Assembly: GCF_026262505.1 (NCBI RefSeq)
Contig: NC_067205.1
Span: 7,192,001 to 7,256,000 of the forward strand
DNA length: 64,000 nucleotides
Direction of reading: 5' to 3'
DNA from: Trichomonas vaginalis G3
Lineage: Eukaryota > Parabasalia > Trichomonadida > Trichomonadidae
Part shown: positions 25,149 through 36,361 of the stretch, in pieces
How positions within the stretch are numbered: position 1 is the first letter of the stretch
Layout of the letters: every line of letters begins with the position of its first letter
Made by a program: the position numbers and the translations under genes
Notes under the pieces: generated by a model
Seen by the model: only the letters and a program-made list of their open reading frames with translations
What the model was told of the DNA's origin: nothing
Databases searched by the model: none

Positions 25149-26525
25149 ATTGCAATCATGTCATGCGCATGGCCATATACAAAAATAATTTTCATGTTTG
25201 TTGTATGGTGTCTCCCAACCACAAAAATTAAGCCTCATCAAAGGGAAAAAGCAGTGGAAATTCTTGACATTCTTGGTAAATGGTCATTAGTTGACTCTTA
25301 TGTTATGATTCTAATGCTTATTGCTTTCAGAATGAAAATTAATTTACCTCCAAACGAAGATGATTACAATATTTTGCAGATAAACTTGTTTGTCTATCCA
25401 GCATGGGGATTTGTAACATTAGTTGTGGGTACAATTTTATCACTAGGATGTTCACAAGTAATCCTTGCGGCTGAAAGGTATGTTGACAAAAAAGAATTGC
25501 TAAATCATCAAATACAATTAATAATAGAAGAAGAAGAAAAGAGAAATAAAGAAGATTATTCGGATTATTCCTATTCATATTCTTATTCTTATTCAGATTC
25601 TGAATCAGAAAACAAAAAGAAAGGAAAGAAGAAGGGAAAACTCTCAAATATTGGGAAAAATACAAAAAAGCCAAAAAATAACCAGCAGAGGTTAGAAACT
25701 GTTGAGGAAGATGATCAGAATGAAAACGCTCCATCACCAAAACCAAAGAAGAAAAACGAGAATGATAAAAAGGATAAGAAAAAGAAAAGCAAACTCGATG
25801 GGAAACATAAGCTGTCTCTGTTTATGTATTGTAAGAGCTTTTTATGGAAAATTTTTCTTTCACTTATTATGCTCTCCGGAATAATAATGTTTATTTTCGG
25901 AACTTATATGAAAGCATTTTCATTCAAATTTGTTGGATTGGCTGGATGGGCTTTGAAGCTTGTTAACGCAGATCAATACAGAGAATATTCTTCAATCGAT
26001 TTGGCAATTCAACTCCCAAAAGCTGCAGAAAATCAAAATTCTTTTGGGATAAGGATTACGCAGGCTGTTTATATTTTAGTGACAAATTTGATGCCAATTA
26101 TACATTTGGTTTGTCTTAGTATTTTATGGTTCATTCCATTGAAGTTGAAGCACATTCACTTCATCGAAAGAGCATGTGAATATATGTATTCATGGGCATG
26201 CTTAGATGTTTTTGTTATATCAATTGTGGCCGCTGTTATGGAGATATCACAACTTGCATTGTTTATGGTCGGTGATAGATGTGATATTGTTGATATTATA
26301 ACAAAAGAATACTTTTCACAAGAAGATTTGATTAAAGATCACTTAACTTGTTTTGATGTTGTTACAACTTTTCTCAAAGGTTCATATATTATAATAGCTG
26401 CTGCAATTTTTCATACTATCGCAACAATTGGTATTGGCAAGTGTACTAAAAAACTGAACAGAGATCTTGCAGAGATAGAAAAAGAGAAGAGAGATCAAAA
26501 TAAATTATCACCTCTTCTAAATTAA
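25143..26525 (+). pseudogene. BPI/LBP-like + PqiA-like membrane protein, 3' half (after Polinton)
   Basis: This is the continuation of the gene interrupted at 3235; GTCTTG is the shared duplicated site and the frame carries on (V-L then I-A-I-M-S). About 460 residues follow with two PqiA-like modules. Each has membrane helices around a W-S-L-V-D-S-Y-V or W-A-C-L-D-V-F-V-I motif (about 25282-25340 and 26200-26260), typical of paraquat-inducible-protein-A-like membrane proteins. Between them lies a cytosolic low-complexity loop: a Ser-Tyr-Asp run (YSYSYSYSYSDS) followed by Lys-rich stretches. In bacteria PqiA proteins take part in lipid transport across the envelope. Fusion to a BPI-like lipid-binding part suggests lipid handling at the surface, which is inference. 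This half is free of frame breaks. Confidence 0.65.
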
Positions 26526-27074
26526 TTTATTAAGTTCTTATATTTATTTTGTTTTGTAAACATATTATTTCATGCCATTTTATGAATAATAAATCAACCT
26601 TTTGATTACTAATTAAGCAATTGATTAAATTTTAAATTTGAAAGCAAAATGATTGTATGATGTGAAAATACCATCAATTATTCTATATCATTACATAGTT
26701 TAACAATAATCTTACATTTTGATAATTTTTGTTATTTAGTATTCAGTTGAAAAATAGTATAATCATCTATGGGGACTTCATTGTTTTATTAAATAATGTG
26801 TAATATTTGAATATTTATTAAAATATTTAAAAATATATTTTATTATTATTAAATACTATTGGCATTGGATTACTAGGAGATTTACTTTCTCTTTTCATAT
26901 ATGATTATGAATTTTAAAATAATCATTATGATGTTTTACTTTTCTTCATTAATTTAGCATATATTCATAAGTAATATATTATATTTAAGTATAGATATGG
27001 CTATCTGTGTCCATTCAATTCTAAATTCATGAGTCAAGAACATATCAATAGAGGTTATATATTAAAAAGAGAAA
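26526..27074. other. AT-rich intergenic spacer
   Basis: AT-rich DNA after the interrupted membrane-protein gene, with no gene, RNA or repeat that I can support. The MULE begins at its right edge. Confidence 0.7.
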
Positions 27075-27102
27075 GGGACAGACTAGCCCATTGTCACTTT
27101 TT
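27075..27102 (+). repeat. MULE left terminal inverted repeat
   Basis: GGGACAGACTAGCCCATTGT followed by CACTTTTT; paired with 28739-28765. Confidence 0.75.
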
Positions 27103-27214
27103 AATTTAGCAAATGAACGCTTATGGAGTGGAGTTTTTGGGTAAATCTGATTTGCTTATAAATGAAATAAAATCAAAAGAAACCATATTGGCATTATATT
27201 ATGCAAAAATAAAT

Positions 27215-27664
27215 GATCTTACTTAGTACTTTTAAAGCTAATTTCAGAAAAAAATTTGACACAATGGTATCCGGCACATACAAGTGGTGTACAACCAAAA
27301 TATAAGTTGGTTTAAACATATATTGCTATATCTCATGATCTTACTTAGTACTTTTAAAGTTAATTTCAGAAAAAATTTGACACAATGGTATCCGGCACAT
27401 ACAAGTGGTGTACAACAAAATATAAGTTGGTTTAAACATATATTGCTATATCTCATGATCTTACTTAGTACTTTTAAAGTTAATTTCAGAAAAAATTTGA
27501 CACAATGGTATCCGGCACATACAAGTGGTGTACAACCAAAATATAAGTTGGTTTAAACATATATTGCTATATCTCATGATCTTACTTAGTACTTTTAAAG
27601 TTAATTTCAGAAAAAATTTGACACAATGGTATCCGGCACATACAAGTGGTGTACAACCAAAATT
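27215..27664. repeat. Tandem array, period ~121 bp, about 3.7 copies
   Basis: The unit starts GATCTTACTTAGTACTTTTA and ends near CATATATTGCTATATCTCAT. Copies begin at about 27215, 27337, 27457 and 27578, with periods of 122, 120 and 121 bp. The open frames through it encode only repeated translation and are not genes. It lies inside the MULE, upstream of the kept transposase part, and copies differ by single bases. Confidence 0.9.
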
Positions 27665-28440
27665 TCATATCCCTGGTTTTACATTTATGTTTAGTTTTAT
27701 TTCACCTAATTTTCAAAGATCATAATTGATTCCACTTATAAGCTCTTGCGCTCTCGCATACCATTTTATGCCGTCACTGGCAAATTCGCGGAATCAGTTG
27801 TTTTTCCGTTTTTGTATTTTTTCGTTTGGCCCGACACAAGTGAAAATATACAAGTTTGTCTCACAGCATATTTTTGGCTCCATCAATCGCGAACCATCTT
27901 ATTTTCAATGGACTGCGCACCTCAAATCACAAAATGCTGTTGAAACAGCCATCCCCTTATGCCAGATCATTTGGTGTGGCGTTCATGTGTTGCGCGCTGT
28001 CATGAGAAAGGCTGAAAATTTCAAGATCGTTCCAACTTCGAAACTTTCTATAACTTAATGAATTATTGGTCTTTGGTTCTGAAGAGGAAGAAATTGATCC
28101 TGATGAAGTTTACAACAATTTAGAAGAAATTTTAAATGAGAAACCTGCTGCCCGTGAATACTTTGACCAACAGTGGCGCCATCATCTTGACAGGTGGATG
28201 CTTCGCTATAGAAATGAAGGAGATGGAACAAACAACATCTCGGAATCACATTTCAAGGTTTTGAAGCACCAGTACTTCCCAGAAAGGCGAAATCTTCGAC
28301 TCGATGAACTTGTCATCGAGTTATATTCCAGTGTTGTTCCTTCATTCCTGATTAAGTTGCAAATTAAAGGTCTGGATTCAGAGAGAAGTGTTAAAGTTAT
28401 CAAAAATCACAAGAGATTTCGAAGAAATGACACAATTTAA
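27660..28440 (+). pseudogene. MULE transposase remnant
   Basis: Two stretches of one protein are visible in different frames: about 27726-28055 and 28060-28440. The first has a helix, then A-V-E-T-A-I-P-L-C-Q-I-I-W-C-G-V-H-V-L-R-A. This matches the MULE core where an A-I...P...C-x-W-H-x-x-R motif follows the second catalytic Asp. The second has W-R-H-H-L-D-R-W, then N-N-I-S-E-S-H-F-K-V-L-K, the conserved E-S-x-F-K-x-L-K region that carries the catalytic Glu. The frame changes near 28055 and in-frame stops occur upstream, so this copy cannot make a full transposase. Confidence 0.65.
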
Positions 28441-28738
28441 AAAAGTCGAATGCATCAGTATGCTTGAAGCTGTTCAGAAAGGTCTGAAAAATGATACACT
28501 TGATCCCAACATTGTTTACTCAACATTAAAAATATTATTGCAAAGAAAACATTTGATTTAATAAACATTTAATTTATTATAATTAATTTTTTATTACAGT
28601 ATAGTAAAAAATGCTATAAATAAATTATTATATTTTATTAAAATGTGACTTTTAATAGTAAGTGAATAAAATAAATCAGGAATTGGGAAAGAAATAAGGT
28701 TAATTAAAATAATGAAAATTACAGGTTTAAGGTTAATG

Positions 28739-28765
28739 AAAAGTGACAATGGGCGAGTTTGTCCC
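28739..28765 (-). repeat. MULE right terminal inverted repeat
   Basis: On the minus strand GGGACAAACTCGCCCATTGT followed by CACTTTT, the partner of 27075-27102. Confidence 0.75.
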
Positions 28766-29285
28766 CCACTCATAAATATTTTGATACAGATCTGTCTCAA
28801 ATTTATTCAGCCAATAATCTTGATTTAAGTTCAAATAATGCAATGGTTTGCAATTGTAAATAATTTTCTAGAGGATAATTCATGAAATATTTTTAGATTG
28901 CCAAACTTTTCAAAAAAAAATATTATTAATAAAATGCCAAAACTGTATTTCAAATGGTTTTGTTTTATGCGAGATATATAATAATCGATTTAAAAATAGC
29001 AGTACGTTAGAATGTGTGATTATTATCAAAAGTCGTATTCAAAATAATTGAAAGATACTTTTAAATGTTGTAATAAAATCGCTTTATTATGATGTTTTAA
29101 TTATGTTTTCATTTCTATTCAAAATTGTAGTGGTTTTATTCACAATTCTTCACAAAATTGTATGGTGAATTGGCATATTGAAGTTTAATATTTATGTTTT
29201 AAATACTATAATGAAACTAATTTTCTACTGTAACAATTTTTTGATAGATTTACTTAATCTAAATAATTTATTCAAAAGTACCAAA
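28766..29285. other. AT-rich spacer upstream of the MAST-like kinase
   Basis: No gene or repeat seen. A frame is open from 29178, but its N-terminal translation is hydrophobic and AT-driven (IYVLNTIMKLIFYCNN). The coding start is therefore placed at 29286. Confidence 0.6.
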
Positions 29286-31281
29286 ATGTTTGTTGAGATT
29301 GAAGATTTGGTTGGTAAATACAAAAGCATCAATCATAGATTCGACAGTACTTATTATTTAAATTACTATAGCCTTTTGAAAGCTCAAAGAACCATTCTTG
29401 CCCAATTAATTTCAAATTTTAAAAGCCCAAAAGATGAGTCAATATGCAATATTATAAAGGTTACTCAAAAATTATTGAACGCTTCATATGTTAATTTGTT
29501 TAAAGCTTCAGTATTATACATCAATTACTCAAGATTCTGACGCATCATTATTGGCTTCAAAACTTATTAAACCATTTTTTATCATCAAATCCATTCAGTC
29601 AATATTACAGCAGCCAGATGAATTTGATGATCAACCAATGGTGATAGTGGAGGCAGACTGCAGAGCCAGAAATGTCTTGTGTAGGGTCTGCGAGAACTAT
29701 ATTCCTCTTGAACAGATCAGTTCTCACCTTGAAAACTGTGTCCAAACTTTTAATGAAATTAAATCAGAAAAAGATATTGACATCATGATTAGAGATTTTA
29801 TTGCTGAAAATAATAAGACATATCTAGCTAATTCATGTCCTGGAGATGAAATTCCAGCGAAGACAACAATTTTACCAGTTCTTCATTTAAATACACTTCT
29901 ATCGACGTTAGTGAATGAAAATATTGAATTGTCTAGTTCTTATATCAGAAGAATCAACACAAAAATCAAAAGACTGTCAATTCGAAATATTGATAACCAC
30001 ATTGTTCACGAATTATCAATGCGAGCTGCAAAATTGAGTTTTGAAAAAGAAAGAATTGTAAAAGCTAAGCAAATTCATATTCGTGCCGACACGTTAACAA
30101 TCAATGACTTTGAATTCATAAAAAGACTCTCAAATGGTGCGTACGGTCGCGTTTATCTTGCTAAAAAGAAAACAACTGGTGAAGTCTTCGCAATCAAAGC
30201 CATTCCACGCCATCAAATGGATCATCAAAATTCTGCCTTTAACGAAAAGATGACTTTGAGCCAAGTTTCATCATCATCCGTTGTCTCCATGTACTATTCT
30301 ATCGCCGGTGTTAAGAACATGTACATCGTCATGGAGTATTTGCCTGGAGGTGACTTAAGCCGCCTTCTAGACAATGTTGGATCTTTCTCCAAAGATGTTA
30401 TCAGAGCATATGCAGCTCAGATTGTCATGGCGTTGGCCGATCTCAGGAAGTTTGGAATTATTCACAGAGATATCAAGCCTGGAAATATACTTGTTAACAA
30501 GAATGGGCAACTGAAGTTGATCGATTTCGGACTGTCCTATACAGGATCGTCTGAACGTTGCGTTAAGCTGGTGGGAACTCCGGATTATTTGTCACCTGAA
30601 GTGATTCTTAACATGTCCCACTCATTTTCTGTTGACTATTGGTCTCTCGGTGCAATGCTATATGAGTTTTTCGAAGGTGTTCCGCCGTTCCATGGTGAAA
30701 CAGCAGAGGAAACGATTCTTAATATTTGTAAAGGCAAAATCCCACGTATACAGTGCAGTGATGCATTGTGGAACTTGATCAAAGGTCTGATGGACCATAA
30801 TTCAAAGAAAATGCTTGGAGCAAAATCTATCGAAGAAATCATGCATCATCCATTTTTCAAAGGAATAGATTGGAAGCATGTCCATAAGATCGTGCCTCCA
30901 TTTATACCTGCCTTAAAGAATGACTTCGATACATCATATTTCGATCCGAACCCAGAAGTTGGAGATAGCGCACAGAATAATATAGCTATTGGATCAATCG
31001 TTAAGATTGACGATATGAGCGACATTATTTATGATTGCCAGAATTCTATTAAAACGGATGGCGATCATAAAAACGCTGTTGATGGTAAGGATAATGGTTT
31101 ATTCCATTATGTATCCATCACCGAACTCGTGAGGATTACCATAAATGATGCTGAAAGACTCAAGATGGAAAATTTGATGTTAGGTAAGCCGCGTGCGAGG
31201 ACGCGCAGACACTCTGAGAGGAGAATCCAATCTGTTTCTCCTGTTCCTATTATATTTAAATGTCCTATTGTTCCTGTTTAA
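29286..31281 (+). CDS. MAST/Rim15/IREH-like AGC protein kinase (one frame break)
   Basis: About 665 residues. An N-terminal helical region leads to a C2HC-type zinc motif, CRVCENYIPLEQISSHLENC (about residue 132), as in plant IREH and fungal Rim15 kinases. A kinase domain spans about residues 274-522: glycine loop L-S-N-G-A-Y-G, lysine in FAIKAIP, HRDIKPGN, IDFGL and SPE. An AGC-type insert region and a C-terminal basic tail (RARTRRHSERR) follow. The frame shifts by one base near 29500-29540; either the allele is damaged or a base is wrong, since coding signal is strong on both sides. No trichomonad splice sites are seen there. In other eukaryotes these kinases act in cell-cycle or nutrient control; the role here is unknown. 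It converges with the SCS-alpha gene 101 bp away. Confidence 0.75.
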
Positions 31282-31382
31282 TTATTATAATATAAAATTC
31301 GGTATTTAAAAAAAAGAATGCATTTTTCTTAGAGAGAAGCTTTCCTATTTAGAAGTATGAGTTTTTAAAGTAAGCAGTAGAT

Positions 31383-32312
31383 TTAGATCTTTCCTAATCT
31401 CTTCATCTCCTCGAAGATGAACTTGCCCATGTTACCTGGGTGGCGAGCAATGCGAACACCAGCTGCTTCAAGAGCCTTGTACTTGCCCTCAGCTGTGCCC
31501 TTGCCGCCAGAAACGATGGCACCAGCGTGACCCATACGCTTGCCTGGTGGAGCTGTAGCGCCGGCGATGAAGGCGACGACTGGCTTCTCCTGGGTAAGCT
31601 TTGTCTTAGCGATCCACTCAGCGGCATCTTCTTCGGATGTGCCACCGATTTCACCGATGAGGATGATACCCTCGGTCTGTGGATCTGCAGCAAAGCGCTT
31701 GATGACATCTGTGTGGAGCTGTCCTGCGAATGGATCACCACCAATGCCGACAACTGTGGACTGACCAAGGCCAGCTTGTGTTGTAGCATAAGCAGCTTCG
31801 TATGTAAGTGTACCAGAGCGGGAAACAATACCGATCTTACCGTTTCTGAAGATGTTTGTTGGGATGATACCAAGCTTTGTGTGTGTGCCTGGCTGGATAA
31901 GACCTGGGCAGTTTGGACCGATGAGCTGGCAGCCTGTTTCCTTCATGACCTTCTTGACCTTGATCATATCGTGCTGTGGGATGTGTTCTGTGATGCAGAC
32001 AACAAGACCCATGCCGGCTTCAGCAGCTTCAATGCATGCAGCAGCAGCACCTGGAGCTGGAACGAAGATAAGAGATGCATTAGCATCTGTTCTCTTAACA
32101 ACTTCCTTCATGTTCTTGAAGATTGGAAGTCCAGCAATGATCTTTCCGGCCTTCTTTGGATGAACAGCACCAACAACCTTTGTGCCGTATTCACGCATGA
32201 GGCGGGAGTGATATTGGCCTTGGTTACCGATACCTTGGATAACAACTCTTGTGTCCTTGTCAATGAAGAGGAGTGGTTGATGAAGATTGCGCTCGAATGA
32301 TGAAGAGAGCAT
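31383..32312 (-). CDS. Succinyl-CoA synthetase alpha subunit, hydrogenosomal
   Basis: 309 residues. Succinyl-CoA + ADP (or GDP) + Pi gives succinate, CoA and ATP (GTP); this is the substrate-level phosphorylation step in trichomonad hydrogenosomes. The N-terminus MLSSSFERN is a typical cleavable hydrogenosomal presequence (ML-S-S-F-x-R-N). Visible features are the CoA-binding Rossmann start (QGIGNQGQ, residues 26-33), V-P-A-P-G-A-A-A and GPNCPG (132-137). The catalytic, transiently phosphorylated His262 lies in GHAGAI, followed by a glycine loop SGGKG. The length is normal for the family. Codon use is more GC-rich and biased than in its neighbours, as expected for a highly expressed gene. A strong Inr lies at the start codon. 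Long open frames on the opposite strand are shadows of this bias. The gene looks whole. Confidence 0.95.
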   Translation of the reverse strand: MLSSSFERNLHQPLLFIDKDTRVVIQGIGNQGQYHSRLMREYGTKVVGAVHPKKAGKIIAGLPIFKNMKEVVKRTDANASLIFVPAPGAAAACIEAAEAGMGLVVCITEHIPQHDMIKVKKVMKETGCQLIGPNCPGLIQPGTHTKLGIIPTNIFRNGKIGIVSRSGTLTYEAAYATTQAGLGQSTVVGIGGDPFAGQLHTDVIKRFAADPQTEGIILIGEIGGTSEEDAAEWIAKTKLTQEKPVVAFIAGATAPPGKRMGHAGAIVSGGKGTAEGKYKALEAAGVRIARHPGNMGKFIFEEMKRLGKI

Positions 32313-32325
32313 TAATGTGAAGTGA
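32313..32325 (-). promoter_or_regulatory. Inr of the SCS-alpha gene
   Basis: On the minus strand TCACTTCACATTA directly precedes the ATG. It fits the extended trichomonad initiator TCAYTWYTCATTA with one mismatch. Two TCA cores are possible starts, giving a very short leader. Confidence 0.8.
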
Positions 32326-33644
32326 ACAAAGCCATTTTAGGCTTACAATTTTACCCCTTAATTGAAGCGTAAGTGGCCGATGTCAATTTTATAACCGCTA
32401 TATCTTCTCAATTTTTAAGGGGCAATCGTTTCTCCTGTTTTTTTCAGCACATATTTTTCTCCTTTCATTTTTTGTTAAGTTGGAAATTATTCTTTATCAA
32501 ATTATTAGTGTTTTAATGATATATTGTCATATCATTGACATTTTATTTTCTATGAAAGAATTTTTGAGAAAAAACATGATGACCTAATTTAATATTTAAA
32601 ATTCTTTTGCATAGATAAGAATTTTCGGTTCCTCAAATTTTTTCCATTTTTTGAGATAAAATTTTTTATTTTGAATACAAATTCGGTTCAAGTATTCGAA
32701 TTAATTTTTTATCATGCTAAACTATTATATATCATTACTATAGCTTATTACCAAAATTAATGATCATTTTTTATATTTTGCGAAGCTAATTGATAAAAAT
32801 TGTTCTATATTTAGAAGACAGCATTTAATAAAGTATTTGCTCGCAAATTTCCGATCTTAGGCAATTAAATAATTTCATTTCCACGAAATTCTATTGCATA
32901 AGTACGTTTATATAAAAGCATGTATAGCGTTTAAAATAGTCCTATAGTAATTGGCCCCAAAATAAACTTCACCGTTATTATTATCTCTATTCTAATTCTT
33001 TAGCAGCTTTGTGAAAATTTGTTATTTAAAGTGGTATTATTACTTGTTATTTATTTTATGTCGTAGTATTCAAATTTTAATTTATCCATCACAATTTATT
33101 ATATTATAATTTGATGGTTATATTAGATAATATTTAATTAACAAAAAAATCAATGATCGTCAATTTTATTTCAAATTTTCTTCGTTCATCGGTTATTCGG
33201 TTAAAAATATCCAAATGCTAAATATCATATATTTTTATTTCACTACCTAATATTTCATTTTAGTTTTGGAAATTGAATGGAAAAGTTCTCTCACTCAAGC
33301 TCGATGGGTAAAATTTTTAATGATCGTCCAATAATTTTCAATTCATGTATTTATTCATGTATTCATATTGCATACAAATAATGGTCCAATAATATTTAAT
33401 ATAGCACTATTCTATAAATTTCTTTCGCAATTCAATTCGGATAAAAAAAGCTTCATTATGTATTTTAGTATTACTTGCTTTTGTAATTCATAAAGATGGT
33501 ATTTTAAACCAGAAACATACTTATTATACCATCTTTATCTAGAGTACAAATGATTACAAGATAGATTTACTATAATATTAATTATAACTATATAATAGTA
33601 AATGTACGAAAGAAAGGAAAAATTTAAAATCGAAACAACAATAT
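32326..33644. other. AT-rich spacer between SCS-alpha and Hsp70-like genes
   Basis: 1.3 kb of AT-rich DNA between the start of SCS-alpha and the end of the Hsp70-like gene. No open frame, RNA gene or repeat stands out. One imperfect inverted stretch lies around 33495-33540 (AAGATGGTAT...ATACCATCTT), a 10-bp stem that could be a minor hairpin. Confidence 0.6.
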
Positions 33645-35605
33645 TTAGAATACACCTGCGTTACTCATTTTAACAACATTATCTAAAGATCTCATTCTTC
33701 TATTCCATTTGTGTTCATCGAATGAAATTGGCTGTGACTTATCAGTATTGATCAATGCAGTCAATTCTGCGATTACTTTTTGACATTCTTTTTTGCTCAT
33801 CTCTGATTTGCTTTGCTGCAGCAAATTGTTAGCTTTAGTCAGCATTTGTTTAATACTATCTTCGTAATCTTCGTGAGATTTCTTAACGCTGATGATTTTT
33901 GATGAAATCTCTCCTAATTCGCTAGCAATTTTTTCATAATTATCACTTGTAACTGATTCATCGAATTCATTTTGTTCATAGAAAATCCATGCCTCTTTTA
34001 CCTTTTGAGCCAAATATTCAGTTGAAATGTTTTGAGCTGCGATGTATTCAGGGAACTCTCTTATTATTCTATCACAACTGTTGATAACCGCTTCTAGATT
34101 ATTCCTCGAATGTTCCAATTTAACATTCACTTCATCTGATATCTCCATCTGAGTCAGTTTCTTCTTTAAATCCATCAAATCCTCCTGCTCAATGGATCCT
34201 TCTATCTCCAGAGTAACTCTCTCATCATATCCGACATCAAGAGTTCCGTTGCTGCTCAATCCTATTTTGATGTCAAACTGATCTTTCTGATTCACTCCGT
34301 CATTGAGAGTGATGCTCGCAACCTGGTCCCTGCCGCAGAGAACTGTGTAGCTGAACTCGCTCGGATCAAACTTCAGCTCAGCAGTCGCTGGTATTTGTGA
34401 ATTCTCAGGGAAGAGAGTGACAGAAGAAGGCTCAACGCTGAAGGAGAGAGGATATCTCTCGATCAGATTGATGTTGTGGAACTTGTCGGAGAGAAAGCCA
34501 CAGCCAAGCGAGACACACTCATCTGAGTCCATCGTGGTTGATGCAGAGACGTGGCAGACTCTCTCTACTGTTGATTTGAATGATGGGATTCTGGAACTTC
34601 CGCTGAAAACTTCGACAAACTTGACGCCGTTTCTCGAGGAAGAGACGACATTCTCAATTGTCGTGGAGAGAGAGAAGAGGGAGTCTTCAATCAGCTTCTC
34701 AAAATCATCTCTTGTGAACTGCAGTTTGTATTCGCCGTCTAATGATGGAGATGTAAACTCAAACTCGCATATTTTGTTTGATGAAAGTGTCTTCTTGAGC
34801 GATTCGACACTCTTCAGCAATCTGAGCTTAGTTCTCTTTGATTCATTCATCTCAAAGTGGAATTTCTGCTTAAGTCGATGGAGAACTTCTTGAATCAAAA
34901 TGTCATCGAGTCGACGGCCGCAGAACACGTTGTTTGTAAGAGTTTTCTGGACAATCACGTTCTTCTTTGAGACAGAAATCAATGAAACTGTGGTGGAGGA
35001 TTTTCCTGAGTCGATGAAAAGTCCCTCGACAGGGGATTCTGTAACAATGGAGTTGTTCGTATGCGCATAGTTGATGGCTGCGGCTGCTGTAGTGCTTACT
35101 AGCTGTTTTACGTTCACGTCGATTGCTTGGAGAGAATCAATAAGTCGTTTTCTTCTGGAGGGAGTCCAGTCTGCTGGAACCGAGAGTACTACATCACAGT
35201 CATTAAATTTTCCTTTGTCTGCGAGATTGTTGATTACAAAAGTTATTAATTCTTCTGGAGTAATATCTTTGTTTATTGAACTGATATGAACAGCGGTGTT
35301 ACCGTTCTTTCCTTCTACTAGTTCATATTGTACTCTGTTTTCTAGTTCAGATCTCTCTGATGATCGATATCTTAATCCAATTAGAGACTTCAAGTCAGAA
35401 ACAGTGTCTTCTATGAATTGCACTTGGTTATTCTTTGCAATACTTCCGAATTCACGATGACCACCATTGAAGGAAACGTAAGATGGAGTTGATCTTCCGT
35501 CTTTGTTAGTTATGACTTTAGAATTTTTCCATCAGGAGTGGAAATTACTATCTTGTCATCACCAATATCTATTCCATACTGGTTGTGAATAAGCAATGCT
35601 TCCAT
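33645..35605 (-). CDS. Divergent Hsp70-like (Hsp110-type) chaperone, one frame break
   Basis: About 650 residues. The order of parts is that of Hsp70: a phosphate-1-like start (GIDIGDDKIVIS), GRSTPSYVSF, a D-V-V-L-S-V-P-A-D-W strand, a phosphate-2-like strand (FIDSGKSSTTVSL), an adenosine-loop-like SGSSRIPSF, a beta-sandwich region and a helical C-terminus. The nucleotide loops differ from canonical Hsp70 (usual GIDLGTTNS and DLGGGTFD), so ATP use is doubtful, as in some Hsp110/Hsp70-like cofactors. No EEVD end or ER signal is seen. The N-terminal ~30 codons from the ATG at 35605 are in another frame from the rest. The shift is near 35515-35530 beside short A/T runs and may be a sequence error. 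The start is supported by an Inr. Confidence 0.75.
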
Positions 35606-35609
35606 TTAT

Positions 35610-35622
35610 TAATGTTTAATGA
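35610..35622 (-). promoter_or_regulatory. Putative Inr of the Hsp70-like gene
   Basis: Minus-strand TCATTAAACATTA lies 4 bases before the ATG and matches the extended Inr with two mismatches. Confidence 0.55.
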
Positions 35623-36324
35623 TTTTCATTGCTTAAATGTCCGACCACTTATACAAATAATTGAATCAAAAATTATCGTCAAAAAATTGTCGAAATTTTA
35701 AAGATTAAGGGTGCACACGAGAGGATCATGTAAACTTCAGAATTTAGAACCTTATTTTTAGGCATTATCTTGGCTACCTATTTAGGCTCGAAAAGCAAAA
35801 AATATCAAAAAATACAACTTGACTCCATTATGACCCTTTTATGGAGGTAGTTTTTATCCGCTAGTATTTTCCCTTTGAATCTCTTTACAATTCGAAATCA
35901 AATTCAAAACTCAGTAGAAGAAAGGAAGAATCGACTTACTACGGTTGTAATACGAATAGATACATATATTTAATTATTTTTATTTACATAATAATTGTTT
36001 GAAGCTCATATTCCATCAAATTTTTAAATAAAAACATTAAAATGTTGAAAATGTTCATATATTTTAATAGGGTTTTGGCACTTTATTGAGGAATTACTAC
36101 ATACATAGTCGAACTGAACTTGATATTTTGAAATTTAAATTATTTATCAAAATTAAAATTTAACTTGAAATTTATAATTATTTAGTCATATTTTGCATAA
36201 TTCTAAGTAGATTTTGTAAAAAATCAAGAAAGAAAATTTTAACGTGCTTTATTTTTTCTTTTTTATAATAATACATATTATTATATAATTAACATATTCA
36301 TAATGTTTTCCCCTTTCAAAAATA

Positions 36325-36361
36325 TAATCCTCCTCCTCTCAAATAAACGTACATACGGGTG
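36325..36361 (+). repeat. 37-bp direct repeat, copy 1
   Basis: TAATCCTCCTCCTCTCAAAT continuing to ACGTACATACGGGTG, exactly repeated at 36707-36743. Confidence 0.9.

Larger units (their letters stand above)
27075..28765 (+). mobile_element. Mutator-like (MULE) DNA transposon, decayed, ~1.7 kb
   Basis: The left end GGGACAGACTAGCCCATTGT continues into CACTTTT and is mirrored at the right end (28739-28765), which reads GGGACAAACTCGCCCATTGT on the minus strand. This is an inverted repeat of about 27 bp with a few mismatches. Inside are remains of a MULE-type transposase. I found no clear 8-9 bp target duplication, which fits an old copy or imprecise ends. The interior is disturbed by a 121-bp tandem array. 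Confidence 0.7.

Noticed and set aside
27284-27725. Two open frames encoding a repeated FKHILLYLMILLSTFKVNF sequence
   Set aside because: They simply read through the ~121-bp tandem array; the repeated hydrophobic translation is a by-product.
29500-29540. Spliceosomal intron as explanation for the frame change in the MAST-like kinase
   Set aside because: No GTAYGT 5' site and no ACTAACACACAG-type 3' site, the conserved trichomonad signals; a one-base shift suffices.
31440-32300. Long open frame on the plus strand (~286 codons) across the SCS-alpha gene, plus shorter ones there
   Set aside because: It is antisense to a clear, highly codon-biased SCS-alpha gene, its translation is Trp/Cys-rich without domain pattern, and such shadow frames are expected.
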